Positions 43,089 through 50,516 of a DNA stretch of 64,000 bases are shown piece after piece (positions within the stretch are counted from its first letter, which is position 1; each line of letters starts with the position of its first letter). The position numbers and the translations under genes were made by a program. The notes under the pieces were generated by a model that was given only the letters and a program-made list of their open reading frames with translations, was not told the DNA's origin and did no database searches. Source of the stretch: Clostridia bacterium (lineage in GTDB: Bacteria; Bacillota; Clostridia; Oscillospirales; CAG-272). The stretch covers positions 248,001-312,000 of the forward strand of contig JAFUNJ010000010.1 of NCBI GenBank assembly GCA_017482355.1. The letters run 5' to 3'.

Positions 43089-43706
43089 TCATCTCTTTTC
43101 TATGCCAAATGCGCGGTAATAGCGGTGAATAACCGCCTCTGCCGTCTTTTTATTTTGCTCCGACATTGTCGGGATCAATTTATTAATCATTTCAGCTCTT
43201 ATCTCATCGAAAACGGCGTTTTTCAGTCCGTCGACGAGTAATAGAAGCGGCAGAAGCTCGCTGTCCGAGGTCAGATCATGAATCGACTTAAGGCATGCCT
43301 CGGCTTCATATTCAAAACCGCGCCGCTTTGGTATCGTCTTCATTTTTATCGGCTCGGAAAATCCGATCTCAGTCTCGCCGCGGCGGAAATACAGTATATT
43401 ATCCTCTAAGCGGCAGTTACCGTTCAAGGTCACGGTCAATTTTCTTTTGCCGTTTGAGCAGGTGAATTCATAAGAATCGCCGTTTTCCTTGAAGATCACT
43501 CTGCTTCCGTTCAGCGCTTTTATCTCCGCTGAACTATCGTGCATTGCTATAAAACGCGTCTTATTGGAAAGCGCAAGCGTATTATGCGAACGGAGAAGTC
43601 CGTTCGGCTCGATTCCATATAGAATGATGCCGTTATCTATATATTCAAAATCGCGAGAGTGGAGCTTTATCGACAGTATTGCACTTGTAAATCCGAGAAC
43701 AAGCAC
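43089..43706 (-). CDS. Unknown protein, probably 5'-interrupted by an in-frame TAA
   Basis: The open frame from GTG (43704-43706) gives 205 residues, but there is no Shine-Dalgarno there. Upstream in the same frame, an ATG at 43758-43760, immediately after the stop of the preceding gene, encodes MNYKVFDFGDLYAVFL, then TAA, then AAC and the GTG. Read through, the hydrophobic run YAVFL-NVLVLGFTSAIL is continuous, so the ancestral gene probably began at 43760. Distinct parts are SRDFEYIDNGIILYGIEPNG and a helical C-terminus. Either a nonsense mutant or a reinitiating gene. Family not recognised. Confidence 0.5.
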   Translation of the reverse strand: MLVLGFTSAILSIKLHSRDFEYIDNGIILYGIEPNGLLRSHNTLALSNKTRFIAMHDSSAEIKALNGSRVIFKENGDSYEFTCSNGKRKLTVTLNGNCRLEDNILYFRRGETEIGFSEPIKMKTIPKRRGFEYEAEACLKSIHDLTSDSELLPLLLLVDGLKNAVFDEIRAEMINKLIPTMSEQNKKTAEAVIHRYYRAFGIEKR

Positions 43707-43760
43707 GTTTTAGAGGAAGACTGCGTAAAGGTCGCCAAAGTCGAAAACCTTATAGTTCAT

Positions 43761-45041
43761 TTACTGATAAAACGCATTATGAAGCTCGTTGATGAGAGAT
43801 GCGAGCTTATTTATATACTTATTAACGGTATCGTTGCTCGTCATATCAGACATAAACACGAGAACGTACGGATGATCGCCGTCAACGACTGCCATATCGT
43901 GATATGCACCGTCTGCCCAGCCGCTTCCGTGTATAACGTCGCGTCCGACTATGCCGGGCGTTATCATCACATTATGAACGCCCTTCAACATGGAGTCCTT
44001 CATCACAGGGGCGTAATATGCGTCGCTTTCGCAGAATGCGTACGCCTGCTTCATGACAAGCGCAAGATCGGTTGCCGTTGCCTGACTCGGGTCGGTCTTC
44101 ATCGCCACTGTTCCGATATTAGATAGGAAGTTCTTGCGCAGCGACGTGCCGTAGACCTTAGTCAGCTCATTTTCGGCAACGGGATCGCCGTACTTCAGAT
44201 ACGCCTCAAAAAGCTCCTTATGCGAAAATTCCGTACCGAACTCGCTATCCTTTATAATTCCCGTGCCGCTCACCGCCTTATCCTCGGTATAGGTAAACAT
44301 ACGGGAGAGGTCGTATTTGAATTTATAGGAAGGGAGTCCGTCGGACGTGCCGTGGGTCGCCTCATACTCGGCGAGCTTCTTTTCGTAATCCGCCATTTCG
44401 TTTGATGCCGCGATAAACACCGAAAGAGCAAAGGGTGTGCGCAGGCATCCTGCAGACGGATATTTTGCGCTTTCGTTTATTTTAAGCGTATAGCCCCTGT
44501 TAAGATCCTCGTAATAGAGCGAAATTTTTGCGCCCTTGACAGCAGGATTTTCAAGAAGCGTATATATCTGCTTCAGGATCTCGTACTGCTTATTAATATC
44601 CGCGCCGTAGGATCTTGTGATCTCGGATACTTGATTGTTTAGGACCGCGATCTCCGCTTCCTTTGCCTTAAGCTCTGCCTCTAGCTCACTAAGCTGCGCG
44701 TTCAGCTTTTTATATGTCTGATCGGAGCTGCCGATCGAGTTTTTCAGCTCATTCAGCTCTGTCTCGGTCTGCCATATCTTCGCTTCAAGCTCGCTTTTGC
44801 TTTTCTCAGCAAGCTCGATGCGGTTATTTATATCGGAAAGCTTTGCGTTAAGCTCGTTTTTCTTCTTTTCAAGGTCAGAAAGCTCAATTTCGCTATTCGT
44901 CCGATAATTCGAATATTCTTTTTCGGTATCTCCGAGCATTCCCATCAGCGCTCCTGCCAGAATTGCCGTCGCCAAAAAGAGTGCCGCCATCGCCGCGGTA
45001 AGTGAATATGCCGCTTTTTCGTGTACCGTAAGATTTTTCAT
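43761..45041 (-). CDS. Membrane-anchored coiled-coil protein with degenerate class A beta-lactamase domain
   Basis: A 426-residue protein: cytoplasmic MKNLTVHEKAAYS, one helix (about 13-36), a long coiled coil (about 45-160, ELEKK/SELEAK/LNELK heptads), then a penicillin-recognising domain (about 165-426). The catalytic motifs are all changed: the A-S-x-x-K site reads A197-G198-C-L-R201, S-D-N reads G285-D-P, and K-T-G reads G372-S-G. It is therefore unlikely to hydrolyse beta-lactams and may be a structural or sensor protein at the cell wall. Its first 35 residues are shared with the hybrid gene upstream. Confidence 0.8.
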   Translation of the reverse strand: MKNLTVHEKAAYSLTAAMAALFLATAILAGALMGMLGDTEKEYSNYRTNSEIELSDLEKKKNELNAKLSDINNRIELAEKSKSELEAKIWQTETELNELKNSIGSSDQTYKKLNAQLSELEAELKAKEAEIAVLNNQVSEITRSYGADINKQYEILKQIYTLLENPAVKGAKISLYYEDLNRGYTLKINESAKYPSAGCLRTPFALSVFIAASNEMADYEKKLAEYEATHGTSDGLPSYKFKYDLSRMFTYTEDKAVSGTGIIKDSEFGTEFSHKELFEAYLKYGDPVAENELTKVYGTSLRKNFLSNIGTVAMKTDPSQATATDLALVMKQAYAFCESDAYYAPVMKDSMLKGVHNVMITPGIVGRDVIHGSGWADGAYHDMAVVDGDHPYVLVFMSDMTSNDTVNKYINKLASLINELHNAFYQ

Positions 45042-45062
45042 AATGTCCTCAAAAAGAAAAAA

Positions 45063-45087
45063 TACTGTATTACAAAGTAATACAGTA
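45063..45087 (-). terminator. Perfect dyad, terminator or operator before the beta-lactamase-fold gene
   Basis: TACTGTATTAC-AAA-GTAATACAGTA, 11-bp arms. On the minus strand it is followed by TTTTTTC-TTTTT, the form of an intrinsic terminator for the gene at 45122-45451, but it also sits directly downstream of the -10 at 45090-45095. Confidence 0.55.
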
Positions 45088-45089
45088 TA

Positions 45090-45118
45090 ATTATAACTTA
45101 TTTGCTTTCTAAAATCAA
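45090..45118 (-). promoter_or_regulatory. Promoter of the beta-lactamase-fold gene
   Basis: On the minus strand TTGATT (45113-45118), 17 nt, TATAAT (45090-45095). Confidence 0.6.
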
Positions 45119-45121
45119 TAG

Positions 45122-45451
45122 TTATCTGTCGTTATAAAAAATAACTTCGTCGGGAAGGTAATATCCGAGCTTCTCTCTTGCGATACGCATAACGTAGTCG
45201 TCGGTCATAGGATGCGCAAGCTCTTCCTTTAAGCGGTCGATCTTCTCCTCAAATTCTTCTTTTTGTGCGCGAAGCTCGGCTTCGGCATCATTAAGCTTAG
45301 CTTGCTCGTTTGCAAGATCGCGCGCCTCATCTTTTGCCTCCGAGAGTGATCCCATAAGTACAAGCGCAAGTATTACGGTTGCCAAAAAGAGTGCCGTCAT
45401 TACCGCCGCGATCGAATATGCCACTTTTTCGTGTGTTGTAAGATTTTTCAT
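45122..45451 (-). CDS. Hybrid FtsB/DivIC-like protein (anchor from neighbour, C-terminus from divIC)
   Basis: A 109-residue protein. Residues 1-35 (MKNLTTHEKVAYSIAAVMTA...) resemble the N-terminus of the beta-lactamase-fold protein at 43761. The last 52 or so residues (AELRAQKEEFEEKIDRLK...) are identical to those of DivIC at 45503. At DNA level 45124-45283 and 45505-45664 match over 160 bp with two differences. So it joins a different membrane anchor to a DivIC coiled coil and tail. It could compete with DivIC in the divisome or be a recent by-product. Confidence 0.75.
   Translation of the reverse strand: MKNLTTHEKVAYSIAAVMTALFLATVILALVLMGSLSEAKDEARDLANEQAKLNDAEAELRAQKEEFEEKIDRLKEELAHPMTDDYVMRIAREKLGYYLPDEVIFYNDR
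45124..45283. repeat. 160-bp segmental duplication, copy A
   Basis: Differs from copy B (45505-45664) at only two positions (GGTAAT/GATAAT and CATAACG/CATGACG). It ends abruptly where the coding sequence turns from divIC-like to linker. Confidence 0.9.
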
Positions 45452-45502
45452 ACAAACCTCAAAAACAAAGATAACACAGTGTATTAAAATTCTTGCGTTT
45501 CA

Positions 45503-45781
45503 TCATCTGTCGTTATAAAAAATAACTTCGTCGGGAAGATAATATCCGAGCTTCTCTCTTGCGATACGCATGACGTAGTCGTCGGTCATAGGATGCGCAA
45601 GCTCTTCCTTTAAGCGGTCGATCTTCTCCTCAAATTCTTCTTTTTGTGCGCGAAGCTCGGCTTCCTGCGCACGCAGACTGTTATATTCGGTGCGAAGGCG
45701 TATTATATTTACAGCGCAGAAACAGATGACGACGAGGATCGTCAGCTTTATGAAGAAATTAAGCCGTGCACTCTTTTTCAT
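45503..45781 (-). CDS. divIC: Septum formation initiator family protein (DivIC/FtsB)
   Basis: A 92-residue bitopic protein: basic N-terminus, one helix (about 10-27, FFIKLTILVVICFCAVNII), a coiled coil (LRAQEAELRAQKEEFEEKIDRL) and the conserved DYVMRIAREKLGYYLPDEVIFY tail. These make the FtsB/DivIC divisome component that binds FtsL. AAGGA precedes the ATG. Its place after yabP-yabQ copies the Bacillus order. Its 3' 160 bp are duplicated next door. Confidence 0.9.
   Translation of the reverse strand: MKKSARLNFFIKLTILVVICFCAVNIIRLRTEYNSLRAQEAELRAQKEEFEEKIDRLKEELAHPMTDDYVMRIAREKLGYYLPDEVIFYNDR
45505..45664. repeat. 160-bp segmental duplication, copy B
   Basis: The 3' part of divIC, taken as the source copy because it continues in the normal divIC sequence. 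Confidence 0.9.
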
Positions 45782-45983
45782 TTTAACAGTCCTTTCTTTT
45801 TATTTTATACAAACGGCGGCGTTGCCGCCAAATGCCTCCAACTCCGAAGTAGTTTGCTCCGCAACCTACGTGAGGTGGATTTTTGCCAAAGGCAAAAATA
45901 CGGAAGGAGCCCGCGACAATGAGAAATCTTGTTGAGTTGCCCCTATCATCAGGGGCGGCTCCAAAAATATTTATTATTGAACG

Positions 45984-46520
45984 CTACTCGCCCGATGGCT
46001 CCCTCACCCGACTGCGTCGGGAGCTCCCTCCCGGAGGGAGCCCATCTTCTCCTCCGATTTTCGGGTGCAGAACCGTTGATTTATGTCTTCGGCATTTTGC
46101 CGTAATTTTCTTCGTTAATTTTTTTATACTTGACCATACGGGCTTAACAAGCTTTCTCTTCACAAAGAAAAGCGCCCTTACAATAAGGTCGATTATTTGA
46201 TCGGAAAGCTTCATTATCAGCCGTCCGACGGTTTTCTGCCATAGGAAAAAACCCAGAGCGCAGGAAACGTACGCGTACCAGCGCGGAATGCCAAAGTACA
46301 GCTTATAGGTCGCAAGTATCATTGTGACCGTAGCGAACAGGCAAAAAACTATGTCTTCAAAAAGCGTCAAGACAAAGTCGATCCGCTTTTTTTGCGCCTT
46401 GCGCGTCGCCTTTCGCCTTATTCGGAAAACGTCGTATATTGCGCCGAGCATTATTCCGAGAATAAATGTACAGACAAGAAAAGGGAGAAACGCCTCCCTC
46501 GAAATCTCAAAAAGTATCAT
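45984..46520 (-). CDS. yabQ: Spore cortex biosynthesis protein YabQ, repeat-derived C-terminus
   Basis: A 178-residue membrane protein with four to five helices. LPFLVCTFILGIMLGAIYDVFRIRR is the typical YabQ opening; FFLWQKTVGRLIM follows later. YabQ is needed for spore cortex formation in Bacillus. The last 25 or so residues (PKIGGEDGLPPGGSSRRS...) are encoded by a palindromic repeat (about 45990-46052, GGCTCCCTC...GAGGGAGCC), which probably replaced the original end. It overlaps yabP by 4 nt. Confidence 0.88.
   Translation of the reverse strand: MILFEISREAFLPFLVCTFILGIMLGAIYDVFRIRRKATRKAQKKRIDFVLTLFEDIVFCLFATVTMILATYKLYFGIPRWYAYVSCALGFFLWQKTVGRLIMKLSDQIIDLIVRALFFVKRKLVKPVWSSIKKLTKKITAKCRRHKSTVLHPKIGGEDGLPPGGSSRRSRVREPSGE
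45990..46052. repeat. Palindromic repeat inside the 3' end of yabQ
   Basis: GATGGCTCCCTCACCCGA, then GCTCCCTCCCGGAGGGAGC, a perfect hairpin, plus CCGACTGCGTCGG. It is similar in kind to the intergenic CCCTTGTGCAAAGGG units. Confidence 0.6.
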
Positions 46521-46786
46521 CGTCCCCTTCGTCCCTTGCTCTTATGAGCGTCGGAGAAGTACAGACCGTTTATTTTGCCCTCAAAGGAGATATTCCCATG
46601 TCCGAGGTCAAGAGAGGTAACGTGAAGCCCCTCTCCGTCAACGGCAAGCATGCCGTTTTCCGTTTTTATCAGCGCGTGCTCCTCATCGAAGGACGTAACG
46701 TCGGTCACGCCCGTCATTTCGAGCTTCGCTCTGTCGATAAGCATCAGCTTTTTGTGCTCGCTTATACTTTTTTCGCTACCTGTCAT
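46517..46786 (-). CDS. yabP: Sporulation protein YabP
   Basis: An 89-residue protein of the YabP/YqfC family. EHKKLMLIDRAKLEMTGVTDVTSFDEEHALIKT and GNISFEGKINGLYFSD are the family blocks, a small beta-rich fold. Needed for sporulation in B. subtilis together with YabQ. It overlaps yabQ by 4 nt (ATGA). Confidence 0.9.
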   Translation of the reverse strand: MTGSEKSISEHKKLMLIDRAKLEMTGVTDVTSFDEEHALIKTENGMLAVDGEGLHVTSLDLGHGNISFEGKINGLYFSDAHKSKGRRGR

Positions 46787-46848
46787 ATAGCCGCCCCCTA
46801 TCAGATATTACTAAAATATATGATAAAAAGGGCGGCATTATGATCTCG

Positions 46849-47091
46849 TTATGAAATTACTTCATAAAGGGAGGAGGCATCTGCCTTCGCAGTATGCTCC
46901 TTTACGTCAAGCACCTTTACCTTCAGCGAACGCTCACCGAAGGTGATCTCTATAACGTCGTTCAGCTTGACGTCGTACGACGCCTTTGCGCTTTTTCCGT
47001 TTACCGACACTCTTGCGTTATCGCAGGCATCGTTTGCGACGGTTCGGCGCTTTATAAGACGCGAGACCTTAAGATACTTGTCCAAACGCAT
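46849..47091 (-). CDS. rqcP: S4-domain RNA-binding protein RqcP
   Basis: An 80-residue protein that is almost all S4 domain: [39 protein letters not shown] and [14 protein letters not shown]. The B. subtilis counterpart YabO is RqcP, which helps RqcH add alanine tails to stalled nascent chains. rqcH is also in this window (48635). It follows HU by 2 nt and precedes yabP by 62 nt. Confidence 0.88.
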   Translation of the reverse strand: MRLDKYLKVSRLIKRRTVANDACDNARVSVNGKSAKASYDVKLNDVIEITFGERSLKVKVLDVKEHTAKADASSLYEVIS

Positions 47092-47093
47092 AA

Positions 47094-47366
47094 TTATTTA
47101 ACCTGGTTCTTAAGAGCTGCGCCTGCGGTGAATACAGGGCGCTTAGCTGCTGCGATCTTGATAGCTTCGCCGGTGAAGGGGTTACGACCGTCTCTTGCTG
47201 CTCTTTCCTTAACCTCGAAGGTACCGAAGCCGATAACCTGAACCTTGTTACCTGCTGCGAGCTCGTCTGCTACAGTTGCGAAAACTGCTGCTACTGCTGC
47301 TTCAGCGTCCTTCTTCTTGAGTCCGGTCTTTGCTGCTACTGCTGCGATAAGTTCTGTCTTGTTCAT
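47094..47366 (-). CDS. hup: HU family DNA-binding protein
   Basis: A 90-residue basic histone-like protein opening [20 protein letters not shown], with the family arm motif [21 protein letters not shown] (positions about 46-66) and [14 protein letters not shown]. It binds and bends DNA. The ATG at 47366 is the conserved start and follows GAGG. It has its own promoter and a structured leader, and heads the HU-rqcP-yabP-yabQ-divIC transcript. Confidence 0.95.
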   Translation of the reverse strand: MNKTELIAAVAAKTGLKKKDAEAAVAAVFATVADELAAGNKVQVIGFGTFEVKERAARDGRNPFTGEAIKIAAAKRPVFTAGAALKNQVK

Positions 47367-47382
47367 AATAAACCTCATATTC

Positions 47383-47423
47383 TCCGTCGGATAAATTTTT
47401 TTAACGGTATTTCCGCCGACGGA
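47383..47423 (-). promoter_or_regulatory. Structured 5' leader of the HU gene
   Basis: On the minus strand TCCGTCGG (47416-47423) pairs perfectly with CCGACGGA (47383-47390). A short inner CGG...CCG stem lies in the loop. The hairpin ends about 11 nt before the Shine-Dalgarno. It may be an mRNA stability or autoregulatory element. Confidence 0.4.
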
Positions 47424-47456
47424 CGCAAATACCTCTTGTGGAATAATACTGCGTAT

Positions 47457-47485
47457 ATTTTACCACATTTTTTCCTATATTACAA
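47457..47485 (-). promoter_or_regulatory. Promoter of the HU operon
   Basis: On the minus strand TTGTAA (47480-47485), 17 nt, TAAAAT (47457-47462). Confidence 0.55.
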
Positions 47486-47503
47486 GGGGTTTACACGATT
47501 TTT

Positions 47504-48433
47504 TTACATCATCATATTCATCAGACGGTCGTTGAATTCCTTAGCGGTATCGTAGCCCATTTTCTTCTGGCGGTTGTTCATCGCCGCGATCTCCAGAATG
47601 ACCGCGAGGTTTCGTCCGGGACGGACGGGAATGACCGTCGTCGGCACCTTTATGCCCATAATGTCGGTATATTCCGCTTCAAGGCCGAAGCGGTCGTACA
47701 TCTTGCCCTGTACCCACGGCTCGAGGTTGATAAGCATATCAATCTTCTCGGTGTCCTTGACCGCACCCATACCGAAGATACGCTTGATGTCGACGATCCC
47801 GATTCCGCGAAGCTCAACGTAGTGACGTATCAGCTCGGGAGCTGAGCCGACGAGCGCCTTAGCCGAGACCTTCTTGATCTCGACCGCGTCGTCTGCTATA
47901 AGACGGTGTCCGCGCTTGACGAGCTCGATCGCCGTTTCGCTCTTACCTACTCCGCTGTCGCCGAGGATAAGTATACCCTCGCCGTAGACCTCTACCAGAA
48001 CCCCGTGACGCGTGATTCGCGGTGCCAAGCTTACGCAGAGTGATGCGATAAGCGCCGCCATGAATTCAGAGGTCTTCTGCTGTGTGCGCAGGATCGGGAC
48101 TTTATATCTGTTTGCCGATGCGATCATTTCCTCGGGGACGTTTAGACCCGTCGAGAACACGACTGCAACCGGATCCTTCGAGAAGAAATTTTCGAATACC
48201 TCCGGCTTTTTTTCGTCCGGAATGTGGCTTATGTAGTCGGATTCGCTTATGCCGATTATCTGTATTCTTCCCGGCTCAAAGTAGCCGAAATGACCTGCCA
48301 AAGCAAGTCCCGGACGGTTTACCTCGCTTCTTTGGATAAGTCGGTCACGGTCGACGGGCGAGGTTATTTCCTCAAGCTGAAATTCGTCGATTATCTGTCC
48401 GAGAGTAACGGAATAAGTAAGTTTGGAGTCCAT
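47504..48433 (-). CDS. hprK: HPr kinase/phosphorylase
   Basis: A 309-residue protein. The N-terminal DRTGG-like domain is followed by the Walker A GDSGVGKSETA (about 152-162), HRLIADDAVEI, the signature GIGIVDIKRIFGMGAV and the C-terminal AEFNDRLM-type KEFNDRLMNMM. It phosphorylates HPr on Ser46 for carbon catabolite control. The ATG at 48433 follows AAGGAAC; the frame opens earlier only through a repeat. Single gene between a repeat and the HU promoter. Confidence 0.95.
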   Translation of the reverse strand: MDSKLTYSVTLGQIIDEFQLEEITSPVDRDRLIQRSEVNRPGLALAGHFGYFEPGRIQIIGISESDYISHIPDEKKPEVFENFFSKDPVAVVFSTGLNVPEEMIASANRYKVPILRTQQKTSEFMAALIASLCVSLAPRITRHGVLVEVYGEGILILGDSGVGKSETAIELVKRGHRLIADDAVEIKKVSAKALVGSAPELIRHYVELRGIGIVDIKRIFGMGAVKDTEKIDMLINLEPWVQGKMYDRFGLEAEYTDIMGIKVPTTVIPVRPGRNLAVILEIAAMNNRQKKMGYDTAKEFNDRLMNMMM

Positions 48434-48467
48434 GATTTGTTCCTTTCTGTATGTTGTTACCGTCAAT

Positions 48468-48595
48468 GGCTCCCTTGTGCAAAGGGAGCTCCGCCGAAGG
48501 CGGTGAGGGATTGTTGTTTAAACGTTTCTGATTTTCTGCAATCCCTCCGTCCGAGGCTCTGCCTCTTGCACCATCCCTTTACACAAGGGAGGCAA
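48468..48595. repeat. CCCTTGTGCAAAGGG palindromic repeat, copy 2
   Basis: GGCTCCCTTGTGCAAAGGGAG, GGTGAGGGATTGT, GCAATCCCTCCG and CCCTTTACACAAGGGAGG follow the same order as 16561-16678. It fills the gap between hprK and rqcH. Confidence 0.65.
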
Positions 48596-48634
48596 AGAGC
48601 GCGCCGCGCGTTCCGATAGCAAAATTATATGTTG

Positions 48635-50377
48635 TCATTTCACCTGCTTCGGCAGATTCTTCGGATCGTTTACAACGTACGCCGAGTAATTCGAGCTGAA
48701 CGTCACGTAGCCCGGCTTCGCAGACGGCGGTTTTTTGATGTTTTTTATGCGTGTGTAATCCACTGTCACGCGTTGTCCCTGCGGCGCCTTTGAATAGACT
48801 GCCGCAACCGTTGCCGCTTCGGTAAAGTCGATAGCGTCCGGCTCTGCTCCGTCGCAGAGAAGCACGACGTGTGAGCCGGGGTAATCCTTGATGTGGAACC
48901 AGATGTCGCCCTTAGACGCGATCTTATGCGTAATATAGTCGTTTTGCGCGTTATTCTTTCCGCAAAGCACCTTCCAGCCGCCGCTTGTGCGGAATTCAAG
49001 CGGCTTCGGGGCTGACATTTTCGCCGCCGTATAGTTCTTCATTCGGCTCGCGTAGCCCGATTCGTAAAGCTCACGACGAATTTCGTTCAGGTCGTTTTCC
49101 GTTTCGGCGCGGGTGAGGGAATCGAATACTGTGTCGAGGTAACGTAGCTCCTCGCGTCCCTTATCTATCTGCTCGCGCAGGTGCGTTTCTGCGGATTTGC
49201 ATTTATTATATTTCTTATAGTATCTCTGCGCGTTTTGCGAGGGGGAAAGTCGGCTGTCGAGGTTTAGGACGACCTGCGGACAGGATTCGTCGTAATAATC
49301 GGTTACCGTTACCTCCGTCATTCCGCGCTTGAGCAGGTATATGTTCGCCGTTATGAGGTCGCCGTTGCGCTTATAAAACTCCTTATCCGCACAGGACGAG
49401 AGCTCGTCCTCCTGAAGCGAGATTCTTTTCGTCAGTCGGCTTTCGGCATTGGTCAGCAGCTTGAGGATATCCGACGCGCGCTGTTTTATTCTTTCGTTTC
49501 GGCTTCGCTCGGCGAAAAATCCGTCGATAAGCGCCGAGAAGCTTTCACATTCCTCTCCGATTCCTCCGTTTTCGTACTGATATATCGGCATGAAGGAATA
49601 TTCAAGCGGTTTTCCGTCGGGGGATTTGATAAGCGTCGGGGTAAAGTCGCGCTCCTCTATTCTGCGAGTAAGGTCGAAAAACTCGTTACAGAGCTTTTCG
49701 TTTGAGCCGTTTGCTTTGAAGGAGAGCTCGCGGCAAACGAGGGGGGATAGTCCCAGGTATCTGTTCTGCAGATACTTCGCGTGCGTCATTCCGCTTTCGA
49801 TAAGCGAGTCCATAAAGCGTTCCGCGGTCTCGTTAAGGGGCGATATTTTGCCCTCTTGAGGGGGCGGAAGCTCGTAGGTTATTCCCGTGATAAGCGGACG
49901 CTTTACGCCTGCCGATAGGTCGGTCAGGTGGAGCGCTGATACCACCTTTTTGCTTCCGTCGCAGAACACGAGGTTGCTGAATTTGCCCATCAGCTCTGCG
50001 TATATATATTTATTTGAGAGAAATCCAAGCTCGTCGCGGCTTTCAAACGTAATTTCAATCACGCGCTCGAAGCCGAGTTGCTTTATCTCTACTATTCTCG
50101 CCGAGGATAGATGCTTGCGGAGAAGCATACAGAACATCGGCGGTGTTTTCGGGTTTTCAAATTCGCTCTCGGTGAGAGAGATGCGAGGACTCGTCGTTCC
50201 GCAGTCGATAAGCAGACGGCGGTTTTGCGCCCCCTCTTCCGCTCTTTCGCGGTCGAGGCGCAGATTTAATATGAGTGAGTCGCGCGAGGGCTGAAAGAGC
50301 TTTTCAACTCTTGCACCGACGCACAGATCTCCAAGCTCGCACGCTATCGCCGAGGTGAATGCGGCGTCAAATGCCAT
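48635..50377 (-). CDS. rqcH: NFACT family protein RqcH
   Basis: A 580-residue protein. The NFACT-N domain (opening AFDAAFTSAIACELGDLCVGARVEKLFQ) is followed by HhH/coiled-coil regions and the NFACT-R (DUF814) domain near the C-terminus with DIWFHIKDYPGSHVVLL (about 490-507). RqcH binds stalled 50S subunits and recruits Ala-tRNA for C-terminal tailing. Often annotated as fibronectin-binding protein. rqcP is nearby at 46849. Confidence 0.92.
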   Translation of the reverse strand: MAFDAAFTSAIACELGDLCVGARVEKLFQPSRDSLILNLRLDRERAEEGAQNRRLLIDCGTTSPRISLTESEFENPKTPPMFCMLLRKHLSSARIVEIKQLGFERVIEITFESRDELGFLSNKYIYAELMGKFSNLVFCDGSKKVVSALHLTDLSAGVKRPLITGITYELPPPQEGKISPLNETAERFMDSLIESGMTHAKYLQNRYLGLSPLVCRELSFKANGSNEKLCNEFFDLTRRIEERDFTPTLIKSPDGKPLEYSFMPIYQYENGGIGEECESFSALIDGFFAERSRNERIKQRASDILKLLTNAESRLTKRISLQEDELSSCADKEFYKRNGDLITANIYLLKRGMTEVTVTDYYDESCPQVVLNLDSRLSPSQNAQRYYKKYNKCKSAETHLREQIDKGREELRYLDTVFDSLTRAETENDLNEIRRELYESGYASRMKNYTAAKMSAPKPLEFRTSGGWKVLCGKNNAQNDYITHKIASKGDIWFHIKDYPGSHVVLLCDGAEPDAIDFTEAATVAAVYSKAPQGQRVTVDYTRIKNIKKPPSAKPGYVTFSSNYSAYVVNDPKNLPKQVK

Positions 50378-50516
50378 TTTTTACTCCTGGTTGTATGGAA
50401 ACATTATAGTGAGTTTCCTTTATGATTTTAAAAACGATGTTACTTTGCTTTTATAACAGGGCGTCGAGGACGCCGCCCCCTACAAATATGTTCTGAGGTT
50501 ATTTGTAAGCGGCAGG

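Noticed and set aside
43761..45041. Calling this gene a beta-lactamase resistance determinant
   Set aside because: None of the catalytic Ser, Lys, S-D-N or K-T-G residues is present.
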